DNA from: Anastatus disparis
Taxonomy: Eukaryota; Arthropoda; Insecta; Hymenoptera; Eupelmidae
DNA: 64,000 bases
Direction of reading: 5' to 3'
Assembly: GCA_017163975.1 (NCBI GenBank)
Contig: JAFFSR010000220.1
Span: 18,742,001-18,806,000 of the forward strand
The notes under the pieces are model-generated. The model was not told the origin of the DNA and searched no databases. It was given only the letters and a program-made list of their open reading frames with translations. The translations under genes were made by a program, and so were the position numbers. How positions within the stretch are numbered: position 1 is the stretch's first letter; each line of letters opens with the position of its first letter. This document shows positions 53,259 through 62,832 of the stretch, in pieces.

Positions 53259-55310
53259 CGTCCGAGGCCGCGAGGCTTCGGCCCCCGAAGCCAAGAACGT
53301 ACACATGAATACAATAAAAACTTATCAACCTTAAGTCCCTACAGTGTAATTGGTACTTTTTTGTGTACCTACACGAGCCGATGCCCGTCCTATCTTACAA
53401 AAATTTCTAACTTATTCTATTTGTTTGTGTTAGTGTTGTGTTGTTTGCGTTCTAATTTATTCTACTGTTTTATTTTTAAATATTTTTTCATTTAAACTAC
53501 GAATTTATGGTCTCTCTCTTTTTTCCAAAAAGATATATGACATTTATAATAAAATATTTTACAAAATTGTACAAAAATTAAAATGAATTTTAAATTAATA
53601 AATAATATAGCTTTAAATACAAAATTCATTATCTTATTTTCTAATGTTAAGAGATGTTTCTTCTGAAGATACACGTGCGCATCATGTTGCACTCTTGATA
53701 AGATAAGAAGCCTTTCACATCACGAAATGCGTTCTTCCTCGGATGATTTTCTACAGTGATTTAAAGAACCTTCTACTTGTTTTTGTGTTGGTTTGAAGCG
53801 GGATTCGAACGTGGATTCGAACTCCTTTTTTTGTCGAACTTTTATAATAAAATTTGTACACGATTTTTCAATAATTGTATGATTTATCTGAAACAAAAAC
53901 TAACTTATTAGTAGAAAAGGGTCCCCCCTCTATTTCTAACTCTTTAACCGTCATTTATCTATTTATTTTTTTTTATTTCCTCCTTCCTTATAAAAAAATT
54001 TTGTTACTAAACTGATCACTGATTAATATTCTACTGTGTATCCTCAAAGCTGCGTCTTACAAAAAACTTTACTTATTAACTCTATGTGTTCTCTTTGACG
54101 CTTTTGTTTATCTTTTTTTGGTTGACATTATCGTTTAAGAAGCGCTGCGTCAACTAAAATATGGCCACGGTTTCGACTACGATTGGCTTGATAATCGCCT
54201 TTTTTTCTAAAATTTTACTCTGCTTCCAGTATTTTCTATGTGTTCTTATTTTAATTTTATAAGCAAATGTTATTCAACTCAAAAAACTCATTGGATTATC
54301 ATTTTACTTCTTTTTCGAATAACTTTATAAAGGATACTTGCGTTCGATTCCCATGGGTTTTTGGGATATGTTCGGTTGTTAAGGTGATATATTTTTTTCA
54401 GATCTTAGTCCTTTAGCTGAGTTCTTAATAATTCATAATTATTATTAATATTCAACTTCTTTTATCACGAAGTTGATAACATATGCATATAATGGTTCAC
54501 TGTATTTAACAGTATATTTTTGCTTTTTTTTCTCTTTAACCTTTATTTCCAATTTTTTTTCATGTTTTATTGATTAAACTATGCATGTCATGTTGCTTTA
54601 TTTACAACATAGAGAAGATTTACTTCTCGTTATAATTTTTATTTACATTTTATTTATTCTTTTTCTTTGAACTCATGCCTGTTATTACCTTATTTTTTTT
54701 TTTATTCCTTGGACTTATATTTTCCGTACGGGGTAAGGGGTAAAAGGATACTCATAGGGAATCTTAGGCGAGATCCTGCATTTCTTTTATAGTTGTTATT
54801 ATTATTTGAGTTGCCTAACTTTTGCTAATTTTACAATTTTGTTGATAATAAAAATATTTTTATCACAATCATCTTCAAAAACAATTAGCTAATTTATTTT
54901 ATTTATTAGTAAAAACGTTTCTTTTCTCTTGCGGCCAATTCTTTTGACGCTTTGCTGTACAACTGAATCTTATCTACTAATTATTTTTTATTTATTTTTG
55001 CTTTTATTCAAAAGATATTTGATTCTTTTTTTTGCTTATACAATATTTGTTGAAACGTCGCACCTTTAAGGATATCTTATTATTCTCATTTCTTAATTTC
55101 AACCATTATTATTAATTTTCATTTTTTTTATATATTTTCTATTTTCTCTTCTGTAAAAATAAGCAGTGATCATATGTCGTTCTTTTCTTTTCCTCGTCCG
55201 AAGGCCGCGGAAAAAGAAAAAAAATAAAGCTTTTTGCTATATCTTAATAATTTTAATTGTATTCCTTCAAAAGGAAAGAGGTTTTATGTTATACTAGTTA
55301 CTCGTTGGTT
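53259..55310 (-). other. Non-coding 3' region of the LTR element
   Basis: The element has about 2 kb between the pol stop and the 3' LTR. On the minus strand it is A-rich, and no frame longer than about 66 codons occurs. There is no envelope signal peptide, furin-like site or transmembrane frame. Directly next to the LTR, where a polypurine tract is expected, lies instead GGCTTCGG/CCGAAGCC, a GC-rich hairpin (53271-53292). It may be a long 3' UTR or the scar of a lost gene. Confidence 0.6.
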
Positions 55311-58300
55311 TTATCTGTTTGATTCTATTCGCGTTTTTAGCAATATATTATGTTTCGCGTGGTTTATTTTTTCGATTCTAAAAGGCCCGCCGTATTGAAC
55401 ATTGTGTTTCTCTTTTCGCTCTTGCTTTAATAAATATACGTTTTCTCCTTTACGAAAATTTTTGATATTTAATTTAACATAATTCTGCAATGGTTCCGAG
55501 GACTTGTTATCTAGTAGCTTCCAAGGTGGTTTCTCGCGCGGCGGCCTTGCATTCTTTACAAGGCAACGCTCGAGCGCATCACTTATCTTATGTGATTGAC
55601 TCTTTTCTCTTTGCGCCAGTAAGTCTGTCGTAGGTGTAATAGGAGTACCTGGCTTGTTGATATTATTATCTTGTTGTTCGTTGTCGTTTTCGCTCGACGC
55701 TGTACTTTCTTCGTTTTCTTTATTATTTTGATGTCTTTTTACTATATTATTTTTCCTTGTATAAAGGTACGGCGTAAAATGCCTTCCTTTTAAATGTAGA
55801 TGAATAAAATTATTTGAACTATTTGCCTTGAAATGGCAATATAGTGTTTCATCATAATCTGTTATAAAATGTACGCATATGTTTTGATTAAATTCACAAG
55901 AAAATATAAATACACAATCAACATCGGCGTGTCTTGTGCGTGACGTCAAAATAGCTTCTGCTGTTTGCGGATCTCCGCATGCTCCTAATGATATTGCGTC
56001 TAATAAAATGTCTCTTAATTCATTCGCGGACATTCCTAAATTACATACTTTAATTACTGAGTGAAAAAAACAATTACCGTCTTTCGGTATATTGTCATCC
56101 CTTATCAAATCTAACCAGTATTGTGCGCATTCATCACTTGCATCATATACTTCGAACACACCCGCACCATCATTAAAAGAATTACTCCAACTTATTGGTC
56201 CATTTTCGTCATCGTTTTGTACTGTTTCTATTATATTCATATGCTCATTTTCTTCGTCAGTTTTTTCTTCTTCTTCAAGGTCCTGCGACTCAGTCTCATC
56301 TAAATTATTTTTATCTAATTCTACGTCACTCTCATTCTCTTCCTGCTCCCTGCTTTCGTCTTGTGACTCAGATTCACTGACGTCATGCTTATCTCTCTCG
56401 CTTTCACTCTCGCTTATAATTTCTTTCTCTTGATTTTTATTTGTATCTTGTACCTCAAACTCGTCCTCGAAATATGAACCTTTGTCTGTTTCACTGTCAA
56501 TAATTTCGACTTCAGAACTTATTCTTAATGATTTTTTCCCTTTATCTTTTTCTAAGCTTATGTTTGGTACTAATTTGTAGTATTCTCTTGGCATTTGAGG
56601 TCGAACTTTTTCTCGCTCATTAAAATCTGTTTGGTTTATTATTTCTTGAGGAACATTGCTTCTTAGTGCTTCTGCTACTTCTCTTGGTGTTTCTTCCCAT
56701 ATATTTATTTGTACACCTTCTCTACCATTTATCTCTCGTTCTTGCACATCAACTAAAAATCGAGCACGCATTTTTGTTATTATTTCTGGAATCATATTTA
56801 ATATACTTCCTTGGCTACTTTCTTTACTTTGCGGAGTGTGTTGTGAATCATTCTGTGTCTCCTTTTCTTTTTCTATTTGGGTGCTTTTGTGTTGAGAAGC
56901 TTTTGATTTTATATTTATTGTCTCTAATGGCGATTCTACGTCACAGCTGTTTCTATTATTTTTCAGTATACTTTTATTTTTTGATATTTTGCTCGCTGGC
57001 TCATACGTATTCTTTTCTTTTCTTGATGACACTGCATGTGGCTTATCTACTGGTGTACTAGCTGCAAGAATTCCTTCTCGCATGTTTGTGCTCTTTCGCA
57101 TATATGCGAGCTTACCGTCGTCTTGTGCTTGACTTATTATATTTTCAGCTTGAATTAATTTTTTCTTTCTATCTTCTTGACTTTTACGTGTTTTTAACAC
57201 TTTCTTATTTCGCCTTTTCCTTTTGTACGCCGATCTTTTCCAAGGGTCTTTCTTTCTTTTTGCATAATTCCAATTTTCTTCAGATCCGGTTATACTATTG
57301 ATTTCTAACTCGTCACTTGTTTCTTTAATAAAGATTTTCTTTTTAGGATTTTCCGAATTTTCTGAACTTGAATCTTCTTCTTTAGTTTTATTCGCATTTT
57401 TATTTATTGCGCGTGTAATAAAAATTCTTGCTGGCGGTCCGCATTCGTTTGCGTTTGGTTCCTGATTTTCTTGCTTATCTGCTAATTGATACATTTCTGC
57501 ACGTGGTAATTCAGGATTTTCTTCGCCGTCTGCAATTACTGGATTCCTAGACAATGCATCAGCTGCATTATTTTTCCTTCCTGGTCTATATACTACATCA
57601 AACGTATATCCTCGTAAAGCTGCTTTTAATCTATTAAATCTTAGATCAGGCTTTGTGCTTGTATGGAAATGCTTTAACGGTTCATGATCTGTGACTACTG
57701 TGAATTTTGTACCGTATAAATAAGGTCTAAACTGTTCCTTTCCAAAAACTACTGCCAACAATTCTTTGTCATATACAGTATACCTAAGTTCGCTTCCTTT
57801 TAAACATCGTGAGGCATATACACAAGGTCGATCTTCGCCGATTTTTCCTTGGCTTAATATTGCGCCTATCGCATAATCAGATGCATCTGTTGTTACTATA
57901 AATGGCTCGCTTAAGTTAGGCGCGGCCAACACGGGCTCCTCGCATAGCTTCTCACGTAACGTGTCAAATGCTATTTGATGTTCTTCTAACCACAGAAATT
58001 TCTCTTTCTTTGAACTTAATTTATGTAACGGTCTTGCTATGCTTGCAAAATCTTTTATGAATCGACGATAATAACTAACAAAGCCTAAAAATTGCTTTAC
58101 TTTCTTTTTATTTGATGGTATAGGATAATCACGCACTGCTTCTATCTTTTTAGGGTCTGTTTTAATTTGCCCTTTTCCTACTATATGTCCTAATACCTTC
58201 GCCTCGCGTCTTAAAAATTGACATTTCTTTGGTTCAATAGTCAAGTTCGCCTTTTCAATACGTTTTAAAAATCTCTTAAATCTTACTGCATGCTGTTCTA

Positions 58301-58706
58301 AATTTTCGGCGTGTATAATTACGTCATCTAAGTAAATTTCAAGCTCTGAACCTTGCAAGCCCTGCAAAGCTAGAGCCATTGCCCTGCTAAAGGTCATGGG
58401 TGCTTCACATAACCCCATAGCCATACGTTTATATTGATATGTACCTGATGGCCCTGAAAACGCAGTTTTATGTGCGTCTTTTGCATCAATTTTCACCTGA
58501 TAATAGCCGTCTTTAAGGTCTACGGCGGTAATATAATTTGCTGACGCTAAATTTTCTAAGATGTCACAAGTTAACGGCAGTGGATAGCAACTTCCCACAG
58601 TGATTTCATTTAGTTGGCGAAAATCTGTCACCAAACGCCAGCGTTTCCTGCCCTGAGGGTCAGGTTTCTTGTTAACTATCCATGCTGGGCTACTATAACT
58701 CGACAT
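55311..58706 (-). CDS. pol: Pol polyprotein: reverse transcriptase, RNase H, OTU-like domain, GPY/F tail
   Basis: 1131 codons from the first ATG; true translation probably enters by frameshift from the protease frame. RT is at about residues 1-240, with VDLKDGYYQVKI (palm Asp) and the catalytic YLDD at 125-128, then FLGFVSYYRRFI of the thumb/connection. RNase H is at about 265-390, with Asp274 (TDAS), Glu315 (KELLAV) and Asp340 (TDHEP). Residues about 390-865 are a low-complexity linker with a basic cluster (KRKRRNKK, near 490-500) and an acidic tract (about 755-830). Residues about 865-985 match the OTU cysteine protease pattern: DGNCFF with Cys879 and GRHFTPYLY with His976. Near residue 1104, YGGPF is typical of the integrase C-terminal GPY/F module. 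The integrase HHCC and DDE domains are not seen anywhere in the frame. The OTU part could cut polyprotein or remove ubiquitin; its role is unproven. Confidence 0.9.
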   Translation of the reverse strand: MSSYSSPAWIVNKKPDPQGRKRWRLVTDFRQLNEITVGSCYPLPLTCDILENLASANYITAVDLKDGYYQVKIDAKDAHKTAFSGPSGTYQYKRMAMGLCEAPMTFSRAMALALQGLQGSELEIYLDDVIIHAENLEQHAVRFKRFLKRIEKANLTIEPKKCQFLRREAKVLGHIVGKGQIKTDPKKIEAVRDYPIPSNKKKVKQFLGFVSYYRRFIKDFASIARPLHKLSSKKEKFLWLEEHQIAFDTLREKLCEEPVLAAPNLSEPFIVTTDASDYAIGAILSQGKIGEDRPCVYASRCLKGSELRYTVYDKELLAVVFGKEQFRPYLYGTKFTVVTDHEPLKHFHTSTKPDLRFNRLKAALRGYTFDVVYRPGRKNNAADALSRNPVIADGEENPELPRAEMYQLADKQENQEPNANECGPPARIFITRAINKNANKTKEEDSSSENSENPKKKIFIKETSDELEINSITGSEENWNYAKRKKDPWKRSAYKRKRRNKKVLKTRKSQEDRKKKLIQAENIISQAQDDGKLAYMRKSTNMREGILAASTPVDKPHAVSSRKEKNTYEPASKISKNKSILKNNRNSCDVESPLETINIKSKASQHKSTQIEKEKETQNDSQHTPQSKESSQGSILNMIPEIITKMRARFLVDVQEREINGREGVQINIWEETPREVAEALRSNVPQEIINQTDFNEREKVRPQMPREYYKLVPNISLEKDKGKKSLRISSEVEIIDSETDKGSYFEDEFEVQDTNKNQEKEIISESESERDKHDVSESESQDESREQEENESDVELDKNNLDETESQDLEEEEKTDEENEHMNIIETVQNDDENGPISWSNSFNDGAGVFEVYDASDECAQYWLDLIRDDNIPKDGNCFFHSVIKVCNLGMSANELRDILLDAISLGACGDPQTAEAILTSRTRHADVDCVFIFSCEFNQNICVHFITDYDETLYCHFKANSSNNFIHLHLKGRHFTPYLYTRKNNIVKRHQNNKENEESTASSENDNEQQDNNINKPGTPITPTTDLLAQREKSQSHKISDALERCLVKNARPPREKPPWKLLDNKSSEPLQNYVKLNIKNFRKGENVYLLKQERKEKHNVQYGGPFRIEKINHAKHNILLKTRIESNR

Positions 58707-58714
58707 AGATGGTT

Positions 58715-59776
58715 CTATAATATCTTTTTCAGTAACTTCTCTATTTCTTGCTGCATAATATCTTTTAATGCTATCGGATATCTGTATGGTTTCACACGTA
58801 TTGGCTCTTCATGAGTCGTTTTTATTTTATGTGTTAAAATATTTGTTGCTGGTAGCAACTCATCGTCTAGACCGAAAACGAAGGGGTTCTCGGATATCAA
58901 CTCTCTGACGTGCATTTTTTCTTCTGTGTTCAAATCTTCCAAGTCTAAAATACTCATTATTTTTTCAACTCTTTCTTTTATTTCACAAGGAGTTTTATTT
59001 GCCATGCATCTGTCTACATATTTTATTTCAGCATCAGCACTTTCTTTCTCTGAATTTTGTTGCGCGTACTCCGACATTGCGCGTCTAACTTTTTTGCAAT
59101 CGGAAACTTCGTTTCCTTCGTGGTTGCCGTCCTCACCGGCATAAAAATTATTATCTTCTTTAATAACCTCGCATGGAAAAATTTCTACCTCTGGAGTCGG
59201 AATTTCAATATTTTTATGATTCGTATTTATACATATTGCATACGCTCTACCATTTTTATTTTCTGTAATAAAATTTCCGAATAATATTCCAGGCCCTAAA
59301 TTTTGAAGTGGCACCCAGCCTACTTCTACATCATTATTTATAACTTTTGCAGCAATAACGCGTCTCATTCTTGCGGGAATTTCCACTGTTTCCACCCGCT
59401 CAAAGGGAATCGATAATTTCACAAAATCAATGCACTTATGTACGGCATTTATATGTCCGTTGTGCTCACTAATAGTTTTCCAGCCTAGTAGCCCATCTGT
59501 TTTTACAGGAAAGCTATCTGGGACAATATGGACCTCACACTGCAGTCCTTGAAGAGTCATATCTGCTCTTCCTAACGTATACATTTCTCCTGATATGACG
59601 CCTGTAATCTCTAAAATATGCTGCCTATCTATACTCGTATTTTCATTTATACATTTGGCCTTTATTACGGAAATATCTGCTCCTGAATCAACATAAAATC
59701 TTGCACTATTTTCTTTTAAATTCCGACTTTCCAGTTTGACAATAGGCGGATTACGCCCTGCGCACGCGAGTTTCAT
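58715..59776 (-). CDS. Aspartic protease plus N-terminal start of RT
   Basis: 353 codons from ATG; the frame is also open upstream across the gag stop. The active-site block FYVDSGADISVIK has the retropepsin D-S-G-A at residues 30-33, and the second conserved block is GLLGW near residue 97. The protein would act as a dimer to cut Gag and Gag-Pol. The C-terminal 60 residues already belong to the RT N-terminal region (PYRYPIALKDIMQQEIEKLL). The frame then ends at a TAG (58715-58717) while the RT continues in the -1 frame, near the run GAAAAAG on the minus strand. Gag, protease and RT thus lie in three successive frames, as in viruses with two ribosomal frameshifts, unless one junction is a simple mutation or assembly indel. 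Confidence 0.88.
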   Translation of the reverse strand: MKLACAGRNPPIVKLESRNLKENSARFYVDSGADISVIKAKCINENTSIDRQHILEITGVISGEMYTLGRADMTLQGLQCEVHIVPDSFPVKTDGLLGWKTISEHNGHINAVHKCIDFVKLSIPFERVETVEIPARMRRVIAAKVINNDVEVGWVPLQNLGPGILFGNFITENKNGRAYAICINTNHKNIEIPTPEVEIFPCEVIKEDNNFYAGEDGNHEGNEVSDCKKVRRAMSEYAQQNSEKESADAEIKYVDRCMANKTPCEIKERVEKIMSILDLEDLNTEEKMHVRELISENPFVFGLDDELLPATNILTHKIKTTHEEPIRVKPYRYPIALKDIMQQEIEKLLKKIL

Positions 59777-59844
59777 ATTTATGGTGCGCCTAATTTTTAC
59801 ATGCTTATTATTACTATTATTTAATTTATTCTGATCATTATTAA

Positions 59845-61497
59845 TTAGTTCCTGCCCGGCGCCTGAGGATTGCGGCGGACATCCTGCGAGTTTAAAGGCT
59901 CGTTCATTTTATCACTTTGATTATTTTCGTTTATCTTTGGGTTTGAATCCCGCTCTCTATCCGGGCCGCGCGTTTGATTCTCGTTCCTGTTATATTGATA
60001 TCTCTCACGACTGTTGTCTCTACTACGACCTCTATTAAAACCTATATCATTTCTATTGTCGTTACGTGCATAATTATTATAACGCGGCGGTCCTTGCACA
60101 TTATAATTATATTCATTATTGCGTGAGTCATAGTTTCTGTTTCTATTGGACCCACTGTTAAATCTGCTATAATTATTTCTGTAATTACTATTAGCATTCA
60201 CATTGTTATAATTATTATTAGAATTATTTCTGCCATAATTATTATCAAAATTTCCATTGTAACTATTACTATCAAAATTTCTATTGTAATTATTATTATT
60301 GAAATGTTTATTGTAATTATTATCATTGAAATTACTTCTGCTATAATTGCCTCGCGGACCGTTCGTATAATTTTCATTATCGTTTGACTGTTTTCTTTTA
60401 CTATTATTAACATTTTGCGAATTATTTTTATTTTGTGCATGAATAATACCATTTTCGGCATCATTTCTTAGTGTTTGACACTCTGCCGTCGCGTGCCCCA
60501 TCTTATCGCAATAAGCGCATTGTATTTTATCATATTTCTTCTTAATGCACGCGCCTTCTTTATGGCCTTCTTTATCACAATAGCTACATTTAACTGCACT
60601 TGTACCTGTTTCTATTTTTACAGGCGTAGCTTGCATTGCTTTTATTTGTGCTTCATGCACTTTATTTGTATTTAATAACTGATGTTGATTTTGTGTCATT
60701 TGCATCATGCTATTAATATTCGGTTGAGACCATAATGACAGCGATTGCGTATTTTGTGCTATCGAATTTACGGGTTGCAGGCCGTTTATAAATGAGTTTT
60801 GCATCTGTGCAAAAAGTCGCGTCTTTTGTTTATTTTCAAAATCAGCTGCAAGTTGTATAGCTTTTCTTAACGTCTGAGGTTTTTCGCAACGCACTTGCAT
60901 ATCTAAGGGCGATATTAATCCGAACAAATAATACTGTAAGGCGTCTCTTTCTATTAACTGCTTCCTTGCTAATCGATCTTGTACATTTAATGCAGGTATT
61001 GTATCGTAAATCGTTAATAATCGATTCAATAGAGCTTGTGCACGCGCACCAAAATCTGTTGCCGACTCGCCTTGCTGCTGTGTTATCACTTTTAATTGTG
61101 TAGATAACTCTTCTAATATCGTTACGTTATTATACTGTGCCTGTAAGTCTGCTATGAGAGCTTCTATCGACTCGTATTGCATCAACCGCGCCGTAAAAAT
61201 ATCCGCCGCTTTTCCCGTGAGTTTTGTCGCTAACTCGTACATAATGAAAATTTGACAGCCTGGCCCGAAATTATTTACTATGCTTCGCAGTACTGAACAG
61301 AATAACGGTAATCTATCTACGCTGCCGTCAAAAGTTGGAATTTGTCTGACTGCTTGATGTAACGATAAATAAGGCGTATTTTGAAAATTTGTGCCTTGCA
61401 TATTTAACATAGGATTTATTTGTTGCGTATTTAATGCGTAATTAGTATTTATCGGTGAGTTTATTGGGAAATTTGGGTTAACTTGAGCTGGTATCAT
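59845..61497 (-). CDS. gag: Gag polyprotein (capsid and nucleocapsid)
   Basis: 550 codons from the ATG at 61497. The capsid-like part, about residues 45-230, starts QAVRQIPTFDGSVDRLPLF, a typical Ty3/gypsy gag opening. It includes the helix-rich stretch with ELSTQLKVITQQQGESATDF. Two CCHC zinc knuckles of spacing C-x2-C-x4-H-x4-C follow at residues 304-317 (CSYCDKEGHKEGAC) and 327-340 (CAYCDKMGHATAEC); they bind RNA. The remaining 200 residues are Asn, Arg, Tyr and Gly-rich and disordered. The gag stop overlaps the open protease frame in -1, consistent with -1 frameshifting to make Gag-Pro. The frame is open about 65 codons upstream of this ATG without another Met, so the N-terminus could be longer if ORF 61679-61996 feeds into it. 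Confidence 0.9.
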   Translation of the reverse strand: MIPAQVNPNFPINSPINTNYALNTQQINPMLNMQGTNFQNTPYLSLHQAVRQIPTFDGSVDRLPLFCSVLRSIVNNFGPGCQIFIMYELATKLTGKAADIFTARLMQYESIEALIADLQAQYNNVTILEELSTQLKVITQQQGESATDFGARAQALLNRLLTIYDTIPALNVQDRLARKQLIERDALQYYLFGLISPLDMQVRCEKPQTLRKAIQLAADFENKQKTRLFAQMQNSFINGLQPVNSIAQNTQSLSLWSQPNINSMMQMTQNQHQLLNTNKVHEAQIKAMQATPVKIETGTSAVKCSYCDKEGHKEGACIKKKYDKIQCAYCDKMGHATAECQTLRNDAENGIIHAQNKNNSQNVNNSKRKQSNDNENYTNGPRGNYSRSNFNDNNYNKHFNNNNYNRNFDSNSYNGNFDNNYGRNNSNNNYNNVNANSNYRNNYSRFNSGSNRNRNYDSRNNEYNYNVQGPPRYNNYARNDNRNDIGFNRGRSRDNSRERYQYNRNENQTRGPDRERDSNPKINENNQSDKMNEPLNSQDVRRNPQAPGRN

Positions 61498-61678
61498 ATT
61501 ACTCCACGGTTGTGGAATTTGTTGCGGAAAACTCGCGTAATTGTATGGTATCGAAGGATAAGCTAGCTGGTTCGGGCCCTGGTTCGCGTATGTTAACCAC
61601 GTTTCGTTGGTTTTCGGGCTTTCCTCTGATTTCGATTTTTGAGTCTCGGTTTCCCTTTTATTCCGTGGGAGCGTGCCG

Positions 61679-61996
61679 TTACTTACTATTGTTTCTTTCT
61701 TTCATAATGTTTAATGATTCTTTGGGTAATTCGAAACCCTGAGACGCGGCTCTTTTGTATTTTTCATTCAATTCTTTCATTTCTTTCTCTGACAAATTGA
61801 CTGTTAAATTTTCACCATATCTTGGAGTGTACATTGGCATATACACCGTGTTCTGTGACATGGTCGGAAATGATATCCTTTCGTTCCCGAATTCGGCTAA
61901 GATTTCTTCACTACGCGAACCTCTAATAGGAGACAACGAACGTCCTCTACGTCTCGCTTTTCCGTCCTTTTTCGAAAATAAATTGATGAGCGACAT
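61679..61996 (-). CDS. Leader ORF upstream of gag, possible gag N-terminus
   Basis: 105 codons beginning MSLINLFSKKDGKARRRGRS, with a basic N-terminal patch and a charged C-terminal half. It is the first ATG-initiated frame of appreciable length downstream of the 5' LTR. It stops at 61679, and gag's frame, offset by +1, is open from the same point. It may therefore be the true N-terminal (matrix-like) part of Gag, separated by a +1 shift or indel, or an independent leader protein. The minus-strand sequence at its end contains GTAAGT, a strong splice-donor match. I know no family for it. Confidence 0.55.
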   Translation of the reverse strand: MSLINLFSKKDGKARRRGRSLSPIRGSRSEEILAEFGNERISFPTMSQNTVYMPMYTPRYGENLTVNLSEKEMKELNEKYKRAASQGFELPKESLNIMKERNNSK

Positions 61997-62811
61997 CTTT
62001 GATAAACAAGATTTTACAATTTAATTTTTTTTTCTCAAAACTTTTATTACTGCTTTTTAAATTACGCGTGAGAAGGTGAAGCGTTTACGTTTCCTTATGC
62101 GCGCTGATAATTAATTAACCTTGCCGTAAACGTTAACGTTACACATCAACTATCAAATTAATATAATCCAACGTTAACTCTTTCTATTTAACTTCTCTTC
62201 TTTACTGCAAAATTTATTATTTGATCACGTAAATAAGCTAATATATTTATAATAATTTTTGATAATATGCTTTTGAAATTAATTAGACTTTTTTTGAAAA
62301 TTGAAGAAAAAGAAAAAAAATTTAATAAATAACCCGGATATTGAAATTTATTATTTGCACGCACTCGCTTGTTTGAATTTAATTTTTTTTCCCCACAAAA
62401 TTACATATAATTTTTAAATATTTATTATTACCGGTCGACACTGTTGGTTTTCGTAATTATATTCACGCACTGATCAATTTTATCTAACGATTAAAAAGAT
62501 TATTTTAAAAGATTATTTTTAGTGTGCTACACTACGCTTTGGGACACTTTATGTATTACTTAATTTCTACCTACCTGTTACAGTATAGAGTGAGCAGCAG
62601 AATAAACACTCTCATTTCTTCGGATAATATTCTCGGATGTCCTTCCTTCCTTCCTTCCTTCCTCCTTCTTCTTGTTCTATTTGCTAAAAATCTATTTGCT
62701 CGCTGTACAATTAATCAAATCACCTCTCTCTCTCTTTTTTCTCTAAAAAAACGCGCTTTAAGTTTATTTCTTAAAAAAATTTTATTTTTTTTCTAAAACC
62801 TCACTGCGTAT
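61997..62811 (-). other. 5' untranslated leader of the LTR element
   Basis: About 0.8 kb of AT-rich leader between the primer-binding site and the leader ORF. It includes a (TTCC)n run at 62640-62663. No coding frame on the element strand. Confidence 0.6.
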
Positions 62812-62829
62812 CCCACACCGCTGCCACCA
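62812..62829 (-). promoter_or_regulatory. Primer-binding site
   Basis: Three T residues after the inner edge of the 5' LTR, the minus strand reads TGGTGGCAGCGGTG. It begins with the TGG that pairs with a tRNA CCA end. The pattern resembles leucine-type tRNA 3' ends, but the primer species should be checked against the host tRNA set. Confidence 0.7.
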
Positions 62830-62832
62830 AAA

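Noticed and set aside
53490..55300. Possible env gene downstream of pol
   Set aside because: No minus-strand frame above about 66 codons, and no signal peptide plus transmembrane pattern, was found.
56092..57301. Plus-strand frames of 60-131 codons inside the retrotransposon
   Set aside because: They are antisense shadows of the Asp/Glu/Lys-rich pol linker, which reads as Ser/Leu/Phe-rich on the other strand.
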